NCBI GenBank assembly: GCA_034086705.1
Contig: JAXDZV010000032.1
Span: 3,223-67,222, forward strand
DNA length: 64,000 nucleotides
From: UMGS1225 sp034086705
GTDB lineage: Bacteria; Bacillota; Clostridia; Oscillospirales; CAG-272
Direction: 5' to 3'
How positions within the stretch are numbered: the first letter of the stretch is position 1; the number at the start of each line of letters is the position of its first letter. Under the pieces are notes generated by a model that searched no databases, was not told where the DNA came from, and worked only from the letters and a program-made list of their open reading frames with translations. Made by a program: the position numbers and the translations under genes. Below are positions 1-7,758 of this stretch, piece by piece.

Positions 1-672
1 TTCGGGGCAGCCGATCTGTGCATTGCCGCGCACTGCAAACCGCCCTTGCGGTGTACGGGCAACCGGGCCGCATAAATATACACAAAGATCCAGCACATGA
101 ATCCCAAGATCCATCAAAGCACCGCCGCCGCAAATATCTCGATTCTGCTTCCACCCCGGTACACGTCCCGGATCTACTGCACTCGCATGCCGATAACAAA
201 AGCGAAATGAGAGAATTCTTCCCAATGCACCGGCATCGATAAGCTCTTTCGCACGCTGCACAGCACAAAGATACCGATTGTTAAACACAACCTGATGACA
301 TACGCCCGCTTGCTCGGACATTCGTGCCACCTGCTCCGCCTGCGTCGCTGTTGCACACAGTGGCTTTTCGCAATAAATATGTTTATGTGCTGCCAGCGCC
401 CGCAACAGTGTTGCATAATGTGCGCAGTTTGGCGTGCACAAATCGATCACATCCACCCCCGGATCCGCAAGCAGCTCCTCTTCCCGCAACACGGCTTTGC
501 AGCCCAGAACGGCCGAGGCTTGATACGTTGTGTCCGGATGTGCCGTATGCACTGCAACAATTTCCGCCGTAAAGGGCAACGCCCTATAATAAAACGGCAA
601 TACCCGAACGGCATATGCATGTGTGCGCCCCATGGCACCGTATCCGATCAAGCCAATCCGAATCGTTTGCAT
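1..672 (-). CDS. Gfo/Idh/MocA family NAD(P)-dependent oxidoreductase (C-terminus outside window)
   Basis: A reading frame on the minus strand starts at 672 and stays open to the window edge, showing 224 residues. The start MQTIRIGLIGYGAMGR is a Rossmann dinucleotide-binding loop. Around residue 95-105 there is HIYCEKPLCA, the EKP motif with the catalytic or cofactor-contacting lysine of this superfamily. A GGGALMDLGIHVLDL segment near residue 190 matches the second conserved block, whose His is usually a substrate or metal contact. A GGAAAGG ribosome site precedes the ATG. Members oxidise or reduce sugars and polyols; the substrate cannot be deduced here. It lies 39 bp downstream of mnmE on the same strand, so the two may share a transcript. 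Family assignment is secure, specificity unknown. Confidence 0.85.
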   Translation of the reverse strand, partial: MQTIRIGLIGYGAMGRTHAYAVRVLPFYYRALPFTAEIVAVHTAHPDTTYQASAVLGCKAVLREEELLADPGVDVIDLCTPNCAHYATLLRALAAHKHIYCEKPLCATATQAEQVARMSEQAGVCHQVVFNNRYLCAVQRAKELIDAGALGRILSFRFCYRHASAVDPGRVPGWKQNRDICGGGALMDLGIHVLDLCVYLCGPVARTPQGRFAVRGNAQIGCPE

Positions 673-711
673 TTCTTTTTCCTTTCCAGGGAACACATTC
701 CGAGCCTCAGC

Positions 712-2085
712 TCACTTCCCAACACAAAACCGCTTGAAAATTGTATCCGTAATTTCCGTACTTACGCCACGTGCATCCACCTCGCATAGCGCTCCCAGCG
801 CCTGCTCAAGATCCATACAAGCAATATCCTGCGGCTCGCCACTTGCAAGCGCCACAACTGCCCGATCTGCCGCCGAAGCCGCTGCCTGCACAGCGGCGTA
901 TTGCCGCGCGTTGGATATTACACCGGCATCCGCCAAAAAGCCTTCCCGCAGATACAACCGTTCCAACCCCGTTCGCAGCACATCTACACCCGAGCCATCT
1001 GCCGCACAGATTTCATATTGCGCCGCAAATACCCCCTGCGGTAGCTCGAGCGGCATCTGTTGCCGCGCATCCCTCTTATTCAGCACCGCAACCGCCAATT
1101 TTCCACTCTCACGTACACGCGCAAGAACCGCCTCATCCTCTTCGTCTATCGGGCGGGACAGATCAAATACGCAAAGCAATAGCTCCGCCTGGTCGATTGC
1201 TCGCAGCGAACGCTCAACCCCCAAACGTTCGACAGGATCCTCCGTCTGCCGAATGCCCGCGGTATCACAAAGTCGCAGTAGCAGCTGCCCCACAACCGCG
1301 CTTTCCTGCAACACATCGCGCGTTGTTCCAGCCAATGGCGTCACTATCGCACGATCGGTGCCGAGCAACGTGTTAAGCAACGTAGATTTTCCCGTATTCG
1401 GCTTGCCGACGATTGCAGTTGGAATACCCTGCACCACCGCACGCCCCTGATGGTAACTGTCACACAATGTATGCAGCGCAGCCGCCGCATCCCTGCAAGC
1501 AACCTGTAGCTGCTGCGCGGTCAGCTCCGTCAAATCTTCATCCGGGTAATCGATATATGCATATGTAGATGCTAACAACATGCGCAGCTGCGCTGTCAAC
1601 GCATCAAGCCGTGTAGACAACGCCCCGCGCGCTGTTGCAGAACAGACGCGCACCTTTGCAAGGCTCTCCGCCTCAATTAAATCAATCATGGCTTCCGCCT
1701 GCGACAAAGGCAGTTTGCCGTTTTCGAAAGCCCGCCTTGAAAACTCGCCTGCTTCCGCCTGTCGTGCCCCCTGTAAAAAGACACTCTCAAGCAGCAGCTG
1801 CTGTAACAATCTGCCGCCGTGGCAGGACAGCTCGACAGTATCCTCTCCGGTAAAGGAGTGCGGCGCAGCATAATAGACAGCGATCCCGTCGTCAATCACT
1901 TCTCCTTGCCGCAAAAACTCGCCGTATACCGCCAATCGGGCATCTTTCGCCGTAAGCGGTTTTCCATTTTTACGGCGGAAAACATTACGGCACACCGTAA
2001 GCACATCCGCTCCGCTGAGACGGATTACGGCTATTCCACCAACACCGGGCGGTGTGCAAACGGCTGCAATCACATCGTTTTTCAT
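712..2085 (-). CDS. mnmE: tRNA uridine-5-carboxymethylaminomethyl(34) synthesis GTPase MnmE
   Basis: MnmE (TrmE) works with MnmG to build the (carboxymethyl)aminomethyl group on the wobble uridine of certain tRNAs. The 457 residues match the usual family length. The N-terminal folate-binding domain begins with TPPGVGGIAVIRLSG. The central G domain has the P-loop GKPNTGKS at about residues 227-234, followed by the DTAGI switch. The protein ends in FCVGK, corresponding to the conserved C-terminal FCIGK whose Cys is catalytic. It sits downstream of the ribosomal operon but is separated by a terminator. In many Firmicutes mnmE neighbours mnmG and rsmG; here rsmG is 42 kb away. Confidence 0.97.
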   Translation of the reverse strand: MKNDVIAAVCTPPGVGGIAVIRLSGADVLTVCRNVFRRKNGKPLTAKDARLAVYGEFLRQGEVIDDGIAVYYAAPHSFTGEDTVELSCHGGRLLQQLLLESVFLQGARQAEAGEFSRRAFENGKLPLSQAEAMIDLIEAESLAKVRVCSATARGALSTRLDALTAQLRMLLASTYAYIDYPDEDLTELTAQQLQVACRDAAAALHTLCDSYHQGRAVVQGIPTAIVGKPNTGKSTLLNTLLGTDRAIVTPLAGTTRDVLQESAVVGQLLLRLCDTAGIRQTEDPVERLGVERSLRAIDQAELLLCVFDLSRPIDEEDEAVLARVRESGKLAVAVLNKRDARQQMPLELPQGVFAAQYEICAADGSGVDVLRTGLERLYLREGFLADAGVISNARQYAAVQAAASAADRAVVALASGEPQDIACMDLEQALGALCEVDARGVSTEITDTIFKRFCVGK

Positions 2086-2117
2086 GCTTTCTCCCCTATA
2101 CTACGCGTATTGCTCAC

Positions 2118-2144
2118 AAAAAAAGGAGCCGCAGTTGCAGCTCC
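2118..2144 (-). terminator. Rho-independent terminator after rplA
   Basis: Read on the minus strand, an 8-bp stem (2137-2144 pairing with 2125-2132, one G-U pair) encloses a 4-nt loop and is followed by seven U residues (2118-2124). It lies just beyond the rplA stop and ends the ribosomal transcript before mnmE. Confidence 0.85.
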
Positions 2145-2152
2145 TTTCCGTT

Positions 2153-2845
2153 TTAACCAAGTTTTGCGTAGTTAACCTTAATGCCAGGGCCCATGGTTGT
2201 TGCCAAAACACAGCTCTTGATATACTGACCCTTGGCAGCAGCCGGCTTCGCCTTGATCACAGCGCCGACAAGCGTATTGAAATTGTCGGTCAATTTTTCC
2301 GTACCGAAAGAAGCCTTCCCAATGGGGCAGTGGATAATGTTGGTTTTGTCCAAACGATACTCAATCTTACCGGCTTTCGCCTCGTGAACCGCTCTGGCAA
2401 CATCCGGCGTTACCGTCCCAGCCTTCGGATTCGGCATCAAGCCCTTCGGGCCGAGCACCTTACCAAGCCTACCAATGACGCCCATCATGTCGGGAGAAGC
2501 AATTACAACATCAAACTCAAACCAGTTTTCTTTTGTAATTTTTTCCACCATATCCTCAGCGCCTACATAATCTGCGCCTGCTTCCTTGGCGGCATCTGCC
2601 TTTTCGCCTCTTGCAAAAACAAGTGTACGAACCGTTTTGCCGGTACCGTGCGGCAATACAACCGCGCCTCGTACCTGTTGATCGGCGTGGCGGGAATCCA
2701 CACCCAGACGAATATGAATTTCTACTGTTTCATCAAACTTTGCTTTCGCCGTTTGGCAAACCAAAGCAATTGCCTCTGCGCTATCATACAATTTTGCTTT
2801 ATCATACAGCTTCGCGCTGTCGGTATATTTCTTTCCCTTAAACAT
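2153..2845 (-). CDS. rplA: 50S ribosomal protein L1
   Basis: Large-subunit protein L1, which forms the mobile L1 stalk at the E site and often autoregulates its own operon. The 230 residues match the family. Recognisable blocks are VVLPHGTGKTVRTLVFARG, the GLMPNPKAGTVTPDVA segment that binds 23S rRNA, and the closing ATTMGPGIKVN. The ATG at 2845 has a GGGAGG site upstream. It is the last gene of rpmG-secE-nusG-rplK-rplA. The rplJ-rplL genes that usually follow are absent here, replaced by a terminator and mnmE. Confidence 0.98.
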   Translation of the reverse strand: MFKGKKYTDSAKLYDKAKLYDSAEAIALVCQTAKAKFDETVEIHIRLGVDSRHADQQVRGAVVLPHGTGKTVRTLVFARGEKADAAKEAGADYVGAEDMVEKITKENWFEFDVVIASPDMMGVIGRLGKVLGPKGLMPNPKAGTVTPDVARAVHEAKAGKIEYRLDKTNIIHCPIGKASFGTEKLTDNFNTLVGAVIKAKPAAAKGQYIKSCVLATTMGPGIKVNYAKLG

Positions 2846-2862
2846 CTGTGCCTACCTCCCGC

Positions 2863-3288
2863 TTACTCTTCAACCGTGATGCCCATCGAACGGGCGGTTC
2901 CGGCGATCATACTCATTGCAGCCTCAATGCTCGCTGCGTTGAGGTCAGGCATTTTGGTCTGCGCAATCTTACGGCAGTCTTCTTTGGAAAGCTGTGCAAC
3001 CTTAACCTTGTTCGGCGTTGCAGAAGCACTCTCTAAGCCGCATGCCTTCTTAATGAGCACGGGCGCGGGCGGCGTTTTTGTGATAAAGGAGAAAGAACGA
3101 TCGGCATACACCGTGATAACAACGGGAATGATCAAGCCGATATCATTTTTCGTACGTTCGTTAAAATCCTTGGTAAATGCGGAAATATTGACGCCATACT
3201 GCCCCAGCGCCGGACCCACCGGCGGCTGCGGCGTTGCCTTCCCTGCGGGAAGCTGTAGTTTTACGTAGCCCTGAATCTTCTTTGCCAT
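2863..3288 (-). CDS. rplK: 50S ribosomal protein L11
   Basis: L11 binds the GTPase-associated region of 23S rRNA and contacts elongation factors. The start MAKKIQGYVKLQLPAGKA and the PPVGPALGQYGVN block are diagnostic. I chose the ATG at 3288 because a GGAGGTG site lies directly upstream and the family begins there; an upstream in-frame ATG at 3318 would add ten unrelated residues. That gives 141 residues, the normal length. It is 17 bp upstream of rplA. Confidence 0.98.
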   Translation of the reverse strand: MAKKIQGYVKLQLPAGKATPQPPVGPALGQYGVNISAFTKDFNERTKNDIGLIIPVVITVYADRSFSFITKTPPAPVLIKKACGLESASATPNKVKVAQLSKEDCRKIAQTKMPDLNAASIEAAMSMIAGTARSMGITVEE

Positions 3289-3364
3289 GTTTTTACACCT
3301 CCAAATGTGGTACTTCATCGGGAAGCCGCTTCTTTTTTTGCTTCCCTCCCACGTTTTGCAGAGA

Positions 3365-3913
3365 TCAGCCCTCTGCCAGCCGCTTCACGTCTGCAACGCT
3401 CAGCTCAATGGACGTATCGCGCCCAAACATGGACGCTTTAACCGTAACCGTGCGATTGTCTTGCGAGATTTGCTCCACAATTCCGGTGCTGCCTGCAAGC
3501 AGCCCGCCGCAAATCTGCACTGTATCGCCGGGCGCAAAGCCCAGCTTGACAACCGACGGCTTTGACGTACCTTCACTCCCGATTCCCAATGCAACCACTT
3601 CTTCGTCGCTCAGCGGAACCGGTCGAGAACCCGGCCCGACAAAGCCCGTCACACCTCGCACATTGCGCACGATGTGCCACGTCTCATCCGTCATCACCAT
3701 GTGCACCAGCACATAACTGGGGAATACCTTGCTTTCCACTTCCCGAGACACTTCGCCGTCAATCTGGGTAACAAGCTCTGTCGGAATCAGAGTCTCCAAA
3801 ATCTGCGCACCCATGCCGCGGTTTTCTACAATCTTCTCCAGATTCGTCTTTACTTTGTTTTCATAGCCCGAATAGGTATGCACGACATACCACTTCGCCG
3901 CAAGCTCCTCCAT
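3365..3913 (-). CDS. nusG: Transcription termination/antitermination protein NusG
   Basis: NusG binds RNA polymerase and couples transcription to Rho or to ribosomes. The N-terminal NGN domain reads WYVVHTYSGYENKVKTNLE. The middle carries VRNVRGVTGFVGPGSRPVPLS. The C-terminal KOW domain starts with FAPGDTVQICGGLLAGSTG. The length of 182 residues is typical. It sits between secE and rplK in the classic order. Confidence 0.98.
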   Translation of the reverse strand: MEELAAKWYVVHTYSGYENKVKTNLEKIVENRGMGAQILETLIPTELVTQIDGEVSREVESKVFPSYVLVHMVMTDETWHIVRNVRGVTGFVGPGSRPVPLSDEEVVALGIGSEGTSKPSVVKLGFAPGDTVQICGGLLAGSTGIVEQISQDNRTVTVKASMFGRDTSIELSVADVKRLAEG

Positions 3914-3928
3914 GCTGCCCCCTCCGGG

Positions 3929-4153
3929 TCACATCAGGTTTGCAAGCGCCGTAAGCCCCTTGGAAAAGCCCAAATCCAACAGCGCTATAACAACCGTGCT
4001 GATTACCAGCACAACCAGAACCAATGCCGTGTTTTTGACAGTTTGGGGAAATGCGGGCCAGACAACCTTTTTGAATTCGCTTTTGAATTCACGAAGCAAC
4101 TTGCCGATTTTGGCAAACAAACCGGGTTTCTTCGCCTTTTTCTCTTCAGCCAT
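3929..4153 (-). CDS. secE: Preprotein translocase subunit SecE
   Basis: SecE is the small essential subunit of the SecYEG membrane channel. The 74-residue protein has a basic amphipathic N-terminus, the conserved FKKVVWPAFPQTVKNTALV segment, then one hydrophobic helix of about 20 residues (VLVVLVISTVVIALLDLGF). This single-helix form is usual in Gram-positive bacteria. It is 15 bp upstream of nusG and 14 bp after rpmG. Confidence 0.96.
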   Translation of the reverse strand: MAEEKKAKKPGLFAKIGKLLREFKSEFKKVVWPAFPQTVKNTALVLVVLVISTVVIALLDLGFSKGLTALANLM

Positions 4154-4167
4154 CTCTTCCTCCGTCC

Positions 4168-4317
4168 TTACTTCGTTTCCTTATGCAAGGTATGCTTGCG
4201 GCAGAAACGGCAGTACTTGTTCAGCTCCAGTCTGTCCGGATCATTTTTCTTGTTCTTCATTGTGTCATAATTTCTTTGCTTGCACTCGCTGCACGCCAAA
4301 GTGATCTTTACTCGCAT
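4168..4317 (-). CDS. rpmG: 50S ribosomal protein L33
   Basis: A 49-residue gene reading MRVKITLACSECKQRNYD at the start and ending KYCRFCRKHTLHKETK. The two CxxC pairs (CSEC and CRFC) are the zinc-binding form of L33. An AGGAGGTG site lies 7 bases before the ATG. It is the first gene of the secE-nusG-rplK-rplA operon, the usual place for rpmG in Firmicutes. Confidence 0.96.
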   Translation of the reverse strand: MRVKITLACSECKQRNYDTMKNKKNDPDRLELNKYCRFCRKHTLHKETK

Positions 4318-4482
4318 TTGTTAGGCACCTCCTGTTAAAACTTCCCCCACGGCTTTTCCGAATAACCGGGGGCTGTACCTCCCTCGGCGGAACCGCTTGT
4401 CCCGCCAACGACGACATGCCGTTTAAAAAGGGGCGGCCCTTTTTGGGCACGACAAAAAAAGCCCTTTTGTAGAGGTGCGCCC
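4318..4482 (-). other. 5' untranslated leader of the rpmG-rplA operon
   Basis: About 160 bases separate the promoter from the rpmG start. The minus strand contains a GC-rich hairpin (GGCGG...CCGCC around 4393-4412) and an AGGAGGTG ribosome site near the ATG. I did not recognise a known riboswitch or a clear L1-binding mimic. The rest of the stretch up to the hydrolase stop at 4654 holds no gene. Confidence 0.4.
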
Positions 4483-4512
4483 ATTTTACCACGAATCCGG
4501 CAGCTTTGTCAA
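4483..4512 (-). promoter_or_regulatory. SigA-type promoter of rpmG-secE-nusG-rplK-rplA
   Basis: On the minus strand a perfect TTGACA (4507-4512) and TAAAAT (4483-4488) are separated by 18 bp. Transcription would begin about 160 bases before rpmG. Confidence 0.85.
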
Positions 4513-4653
4513 CCCTTTTTTCGCTTTTTCTTTGGAAAAGCCTACTTGCATTCGGCCGCATGGTATGGTATACTGCACTGTGTCAAGCTTGATATGCCGC
4601 GGGATACATACCGCAAGCATCCGCCCCGGTTGCCGTTGAACATCGCGATGCCG

Positions 4654-5619
4654 TTATGGCGCCTCGAGAAAAGAGAAAATCATTGTATAATACCGCACCA
4701 GCTCCTCCCGGGATGCCGTAAAAAGGCCGTGCTTTCCGTCGGGAATCAATACAAAGCGGCAGGCTTGCGCATGTCGTGCAAACCGGCGCTGCGGGCCACG
4801 CTTCACCACGCGGTCATTCGTTCCGCTGAGCAAAAGCATAGGCACCCGAATCTGCGGTGCAACACGATAGACCAACTTGTGCTCTAAGGATATTGCTTCG
4901 TAAGTCCAGCCAACGGTGCCGGTAGAGGTTTGACAGCATTCGTTGCTCAGACGGCAGCGCATATTTGCCGCAAAACGCGCAGGGCTATTGTCGCTACTAT
5001 GTGCAAAGCTGGCACGCGGATTAAAGTGGCCGGCATGTGAAAACGGTTTCTCAAAGCCTTGCTTACGCCCCAGCTGTCGTAGCCGCAACAACACAGCGGA
5101 CCGCGGAATATTCGAGGTGCGCGGTGCAATCATCGGCGCAGATAAAATGGCGCGGCGCACCGGACAATCCGATTCGCTCAGAAAAAGCGCCGCCACCGCC
5201 CCGCCCATAGAATGTGAAAACAAGTCAATCTGCACATACTGTCGCGGCAGAATCATTTGCACTGTAAAAGCACGTACATCCGCCACATACTCGGAAAAAC
5301 GCGCTACATGCACTACCTGCAGATCCGCTACAGCACGTTCGGAACGGCCGTGCCCCCGTTGCTCATACAGATATACATCGTAGCCGGCACGGAAAAAGCA
5401 GCCAACCATTTCCGTATATTTTTCGGCAAACTCCGTAAAGCCATGTACCAGCAGCACTGCTTTGTCGTGTCCCGGGGCGCGGTACGCTTCATAGTAAAGC
5501 CGCGCGCCGTCCGGTGCATGAAAATATCCGTGTTGTGCATATGGCTTAAGCACTTCTTTCAGCAAAGCAAGTGCTTTGTCATACCCCTGCTCAGGCAAAA
5601 CCCAGCTCGGTTGGAACAT
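4654..5619 (-). CDS. Alpha/beta hydrolase (lysophospholipase/monoacylglycerol-lipase type)
   Basis: The 321-residue protein has the oxyanion-hole segment VLLVHGFTEFAEKY, then YLYEQRGHGRSER, the nucleophile elbow LFSHSMGGAVAALFL with Ser in G/H-x-S-x-G context, an Asp in LLLSGTNDRVV and a late His in PDGKHGLF. This order matches the serine aminopeptidase S33/hydrolase_4 family that cleaves mono-acyl lipids. The start at 5619 is supported by GAAGGAG upstream; a longer frame would run through the divergent neighbour. No signal peptide, so probably cytoplasmic. It is transcribed divergently from a second hydrolase. Substrate unknown. Confidence 0.88.
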   Translation of the reverse strand: MFQPSWVLPEQGYDKALALLKEVLKPYAQHGYFHAPDGARLYYEAYRAPGHDKAVLLVHGFTEFAEKYTEMVGCFFRAGYDVYLYEQRGHGRSERAVADLQVVHVARFSEYVADVRAFTVQMILPRQYVQIDLFSHSMGGAVAALFLSESDCPVRRAILSAPMIAPRTSNIPRSAVLLRLRQLGRKQGFEKPFSHAGHFNPRASFAHSSDNSPARFAANMRCRLSNECCQTSTGTVGWTYEAISLEHKLVYRVAPQIRVPMLLLSGTNDRVVKRGPQRRFARHAQACRFVLIPDGKHGLFTASREELVRYYTMIFSFLEAP

Positions 5620-5680
5620 ACTGTTTTTCTCCTTCTTCCCGCACAGGCAGGCATATTTTTCTTGGAAAGCGGTGATACTG

Positions 5681-6571
5681 TTGATACAAGCGAACCGAAA
5701 AAAGGCTGGTATTATTATTCTCGCCGCTGTTCTTCTTTTACTGTCAAGCGATTTTTTTGCAACCACCGCCATTTGCGATGCCTTTTTTGCCCGTACCATT
5801 TGGGATGCCGTCCCTGCAGATTGCACAGCCCTTTGCTTTCCCGGCGGGGAAGCTACGCTGCAGGGATACCTTTTTCGCCCCGCAGGGCAAAGCGCGGCGC
5901 TGGTTGTACTCGCACCGGGCCTTGGGTCTTGCATTGAAGCGTACCTGGGCTGCGTGCGTTTTTTAACCCAAAACGGCTATACCGTGTTCTATTTTGATCC
6001 AACCGGCAGCGGAAAGAGCGGCGGAAACAGTGCCCTTGGGTACGGGCAAATTGTGCAAGACCTACAGTACACACTCTGTTTTGTGCGGGAACAGGCCTAC
6101 TTTGACAACGACCGCATGCTGCTGCTTGGGCACAGCCGCGGCGGATTTGCCGTATGCTGTGCAGCCAATGAACCGGATGTCAGTGGGGTTGTAGCGGTCG
6201 GCGCGCACAATAGCTGCATGGATGCGATTCTCGCAGCCTCCACGCAGCATGTTGGCATGTTTGCCTATTGCAATTACCCCATGCTTTGGCTTGTGCAGGC
6301 AATGCGTACGGGCGTGTCATCTGTGCGCCTGCGTGCAGACCGGGTGCTTGCACAAAGCAACACGCCGACCCTGATTTTTCAGGGCAGATGTGACCGCGCC
6401 GCGCCACCGGATGCCTACTCTGTCTATGCATATCGTGATAACAGCTTTCCTGCTTCCGTTCAATTTTTCCTATATGACGCTGCAGACAGCTCGCATTCTG
6501 CTATGCTGCAAGAAGATGCCCCCGCGCTGCAACAAATTCTTTCATTTCTCAATACAGTATTGGGGCAATAA
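5681..6571 (+). CDS. Membrane-anchored alpha/beta hydrolase
   Basis: The protein has a hydrophobic N-terminal anchor (AGIIILAAVLLLLSS), then LVVLAPGLGSCIEAY, FDPTGSGKSGG, the nucleophile motif LLLGHSRGGFAV, an Asp in IFQGRCDRAAP and a His in DSSHSAML. This is a complete Ser-Asp-His triad of the alpha/beta fold. The start is uncertain. ATG 5576 lies inside the divergent gene and gives an odd leader. GTG 5672 and TTG 5681 lie just before the anchor; I prefer TTG 5681 because purine-rich sequence sits at better spacing. The active site is probably outside the membrane. Substrate unknown. Confidence 0.82.
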   Translation: MIQANRKKAGIIILAAVLLLLSSDFFATTAICDAFFARTIWDAVPADCTALCFPGGEATLQGYLFRPAGQSAALVVLAPGLGSCIEAYLGCVRFLTQNGYTVFYFDPTGSGKSGGNSALGYGQIVQDLQYTLCFVREQAYFDNDRMLLLGHSRGGFAVCCAANEPDVSGVVAVGAHNSCMDAILAASTQHVGMFAYCNYPMLWLVQAMRTGVSSVRLRADRVLAQSNTPTLIFQGRCDRAAPPDAYSVYAYRDNSFPASVQFFLYDAADSSHSAMLQEDAPALQQILSFLNTVLGQ

Positions 6572-6662
6572 TCTCGCTCATCCCTTGTATTTTTTCATTA
6601 TACTCTGCGCAAATCGCAAAAGCAACCGACAAATTTAAGGAAAAGGACCGGGTTTTATTTTT

Positions 6663-7706
6663 ATGGAAATTGTGTTAATCCCTGCACTGCAACCTGACGA
6701 AAAGCTGCTTACCCTTTTAGAGGCACTACAGGCACAAAAGCTGCAAGCCGTCGTCATAGACGATGGCAGCGGCGACGCTTATGACGAAATATTTCAAGCA
6801 GCGGAACAATACGGTGCCGTTGTGCGCCGTTTGGCACACAATCGCGGCAAAGGCGGTGCGCTCAAATACGGGCTGCAACAAATTATGCAACTTTTTCCTG
6901 CATGCAGCGGCGTCATCACCGCAGATGCAGACGGGCAACATCGCATCAACGACATCCGCGCTGTTCAACAAGAATTGCAACGGGGAGCGGCTTTCGTTCT
7001 TACTGTGCGGAATCTGCGCGGCAAAATCCCCAAAAAATCAAAACTCGGAAACACCCTCTCTCGCTATGTTTATACCATGTTCACCGGGCATTACTTTGCC
7101 GACAATCAATCCGGCCTGCGCGGTTTTTCCGCAGAGCAATTCAACTGGCTGCTTTTGGTCCCCGGCGAAAAATATGACTACGAATTGAATATGCTCTGCT
7201 ATGCTGACAAGCAGGCTGTTCCAATTACCACCATTTCCATCGAAGCTATATACATAGACGGAAACCGTTCTACCCATTTTGATGCGCTGCGCGACACCTT
7301 TCGCATTTATCGGCTGCTGCTGCGCTCGGTATGGGCCTCCTTCGCCGGCGTTTTGCTAACGGAGGTCCTGGTTTTTCTGTTTTCCGTTTGGCTGGGCTAT
7401 CGCTTTGTGCTGTGTACCGTCTTTACGGCAGTTTTGCTTTCTGCTTTGGTTACCATTTTGCTCAATCGTTATGTTGTTTTCCGCGCCGTTCCATACCGAG
7501 ACGGCAGACGGCTGTTTGTTCACGCCTTTTGCCGAGGCCTGCTTTACACCGTCGGATGTCTGGCAGTCGGATATTATTTTCCGAATATCCCGCTGTTTTG
7601 GTCTTTCAACCTTTTTGCATTGCTGTGCATTCCTTTAGAATACCTGCTGCATCGCGCACAGCATACAGGGCGGTATCGAGATGTCAATAAAGAAAAAATC
7701 TCCTAA
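6663..7706 (+). CDS. Family 2 glycosyltransferase fused to a GtrA-like membrane domain
   Basis: Residues 1 to about 215 form a GT2 domain of the dolichol/undecaprenyl-phosphate sugar transferase type: VVIDDGSGDAYDE, the HNRGKGGALKYG block, the DADGQH metal-binding motif, NQSGLRGF and YDYELNML. Residues from about 225 contain four hydrophobic helices with NRYVVFR, typical of GtrA. Such proteins place a sugar on a polyprenyl carrier and may help flip it for cell-wall or lipid glycosylation. The two parts are often separate genes. It is 91 bp after the hydrolase on the same strand and may be co-transcribed. Confidence 0.9.
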   Translation: MEIVLIPALQPDEKLLTLLEALQAQKLQAVVIDDGSGDAYDEIFQAAEQYGAVVRRLAHNRGKGGALKYGLQQIMQLFPACSGVITADADGQHRINDIRAVQQELQRGAAFVLTVRNLRGKIPKKSKLGNTLSRYVYTMFTGHYFADNQSGLRGFSAEQFNWLLLVPGEKYDYELNMLCYADKQAVPITTISIEAIYIDGNRSTHFDALRDTFRIYRLLLRSVWASFAGVLLTEVLVFLFSVWLGYRFVLCTVFTAVLLSALVTILLNRYVVFRAVPYRDGRRLFVHAFCRGLLYTVGCLAVGYYFPNIPLFWSFNLFALLCIPLEYLLHRAQHTGRYRDVNKEKIS

Positions 7707-7718
7707 AATATACGAAGA

Positions 7719-7758
7719 GGCGTCCACCCGGGAACCCCCGCGGCGGGCGCCATTTTTC
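7719..7758. terminator. Possible terminator between convergent genes
   Basis: A GC-rich inverted repeat (GGCGTCC near 7719 pairing with GGGCGCC near 7745, one G-U) is followed on the plus strand by a short T run. It lies between the GT2 stop and the plsX stop. The loop is itself GC-rich, so the exact fold is uncertain. Confidence 0.4.

Noticed and set aside
18..242. Short frames at the left edge
   Set aside because: They are antisense to the truncated Gfo/Idh/MocA gene, which has Rossmann and EKP motifs.
623..1450. 275-residue plus-strand frame
   Set aside because: It is antisense to mnmE, is composed mainly of Ser/Ala/Thr low-complexity sequence, and has no ribosome site or family motif.
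2054..3268. 404-residue plus-strand frame
   Set aside because: It lies antisense to rplA and rplK, whose identity is certain.
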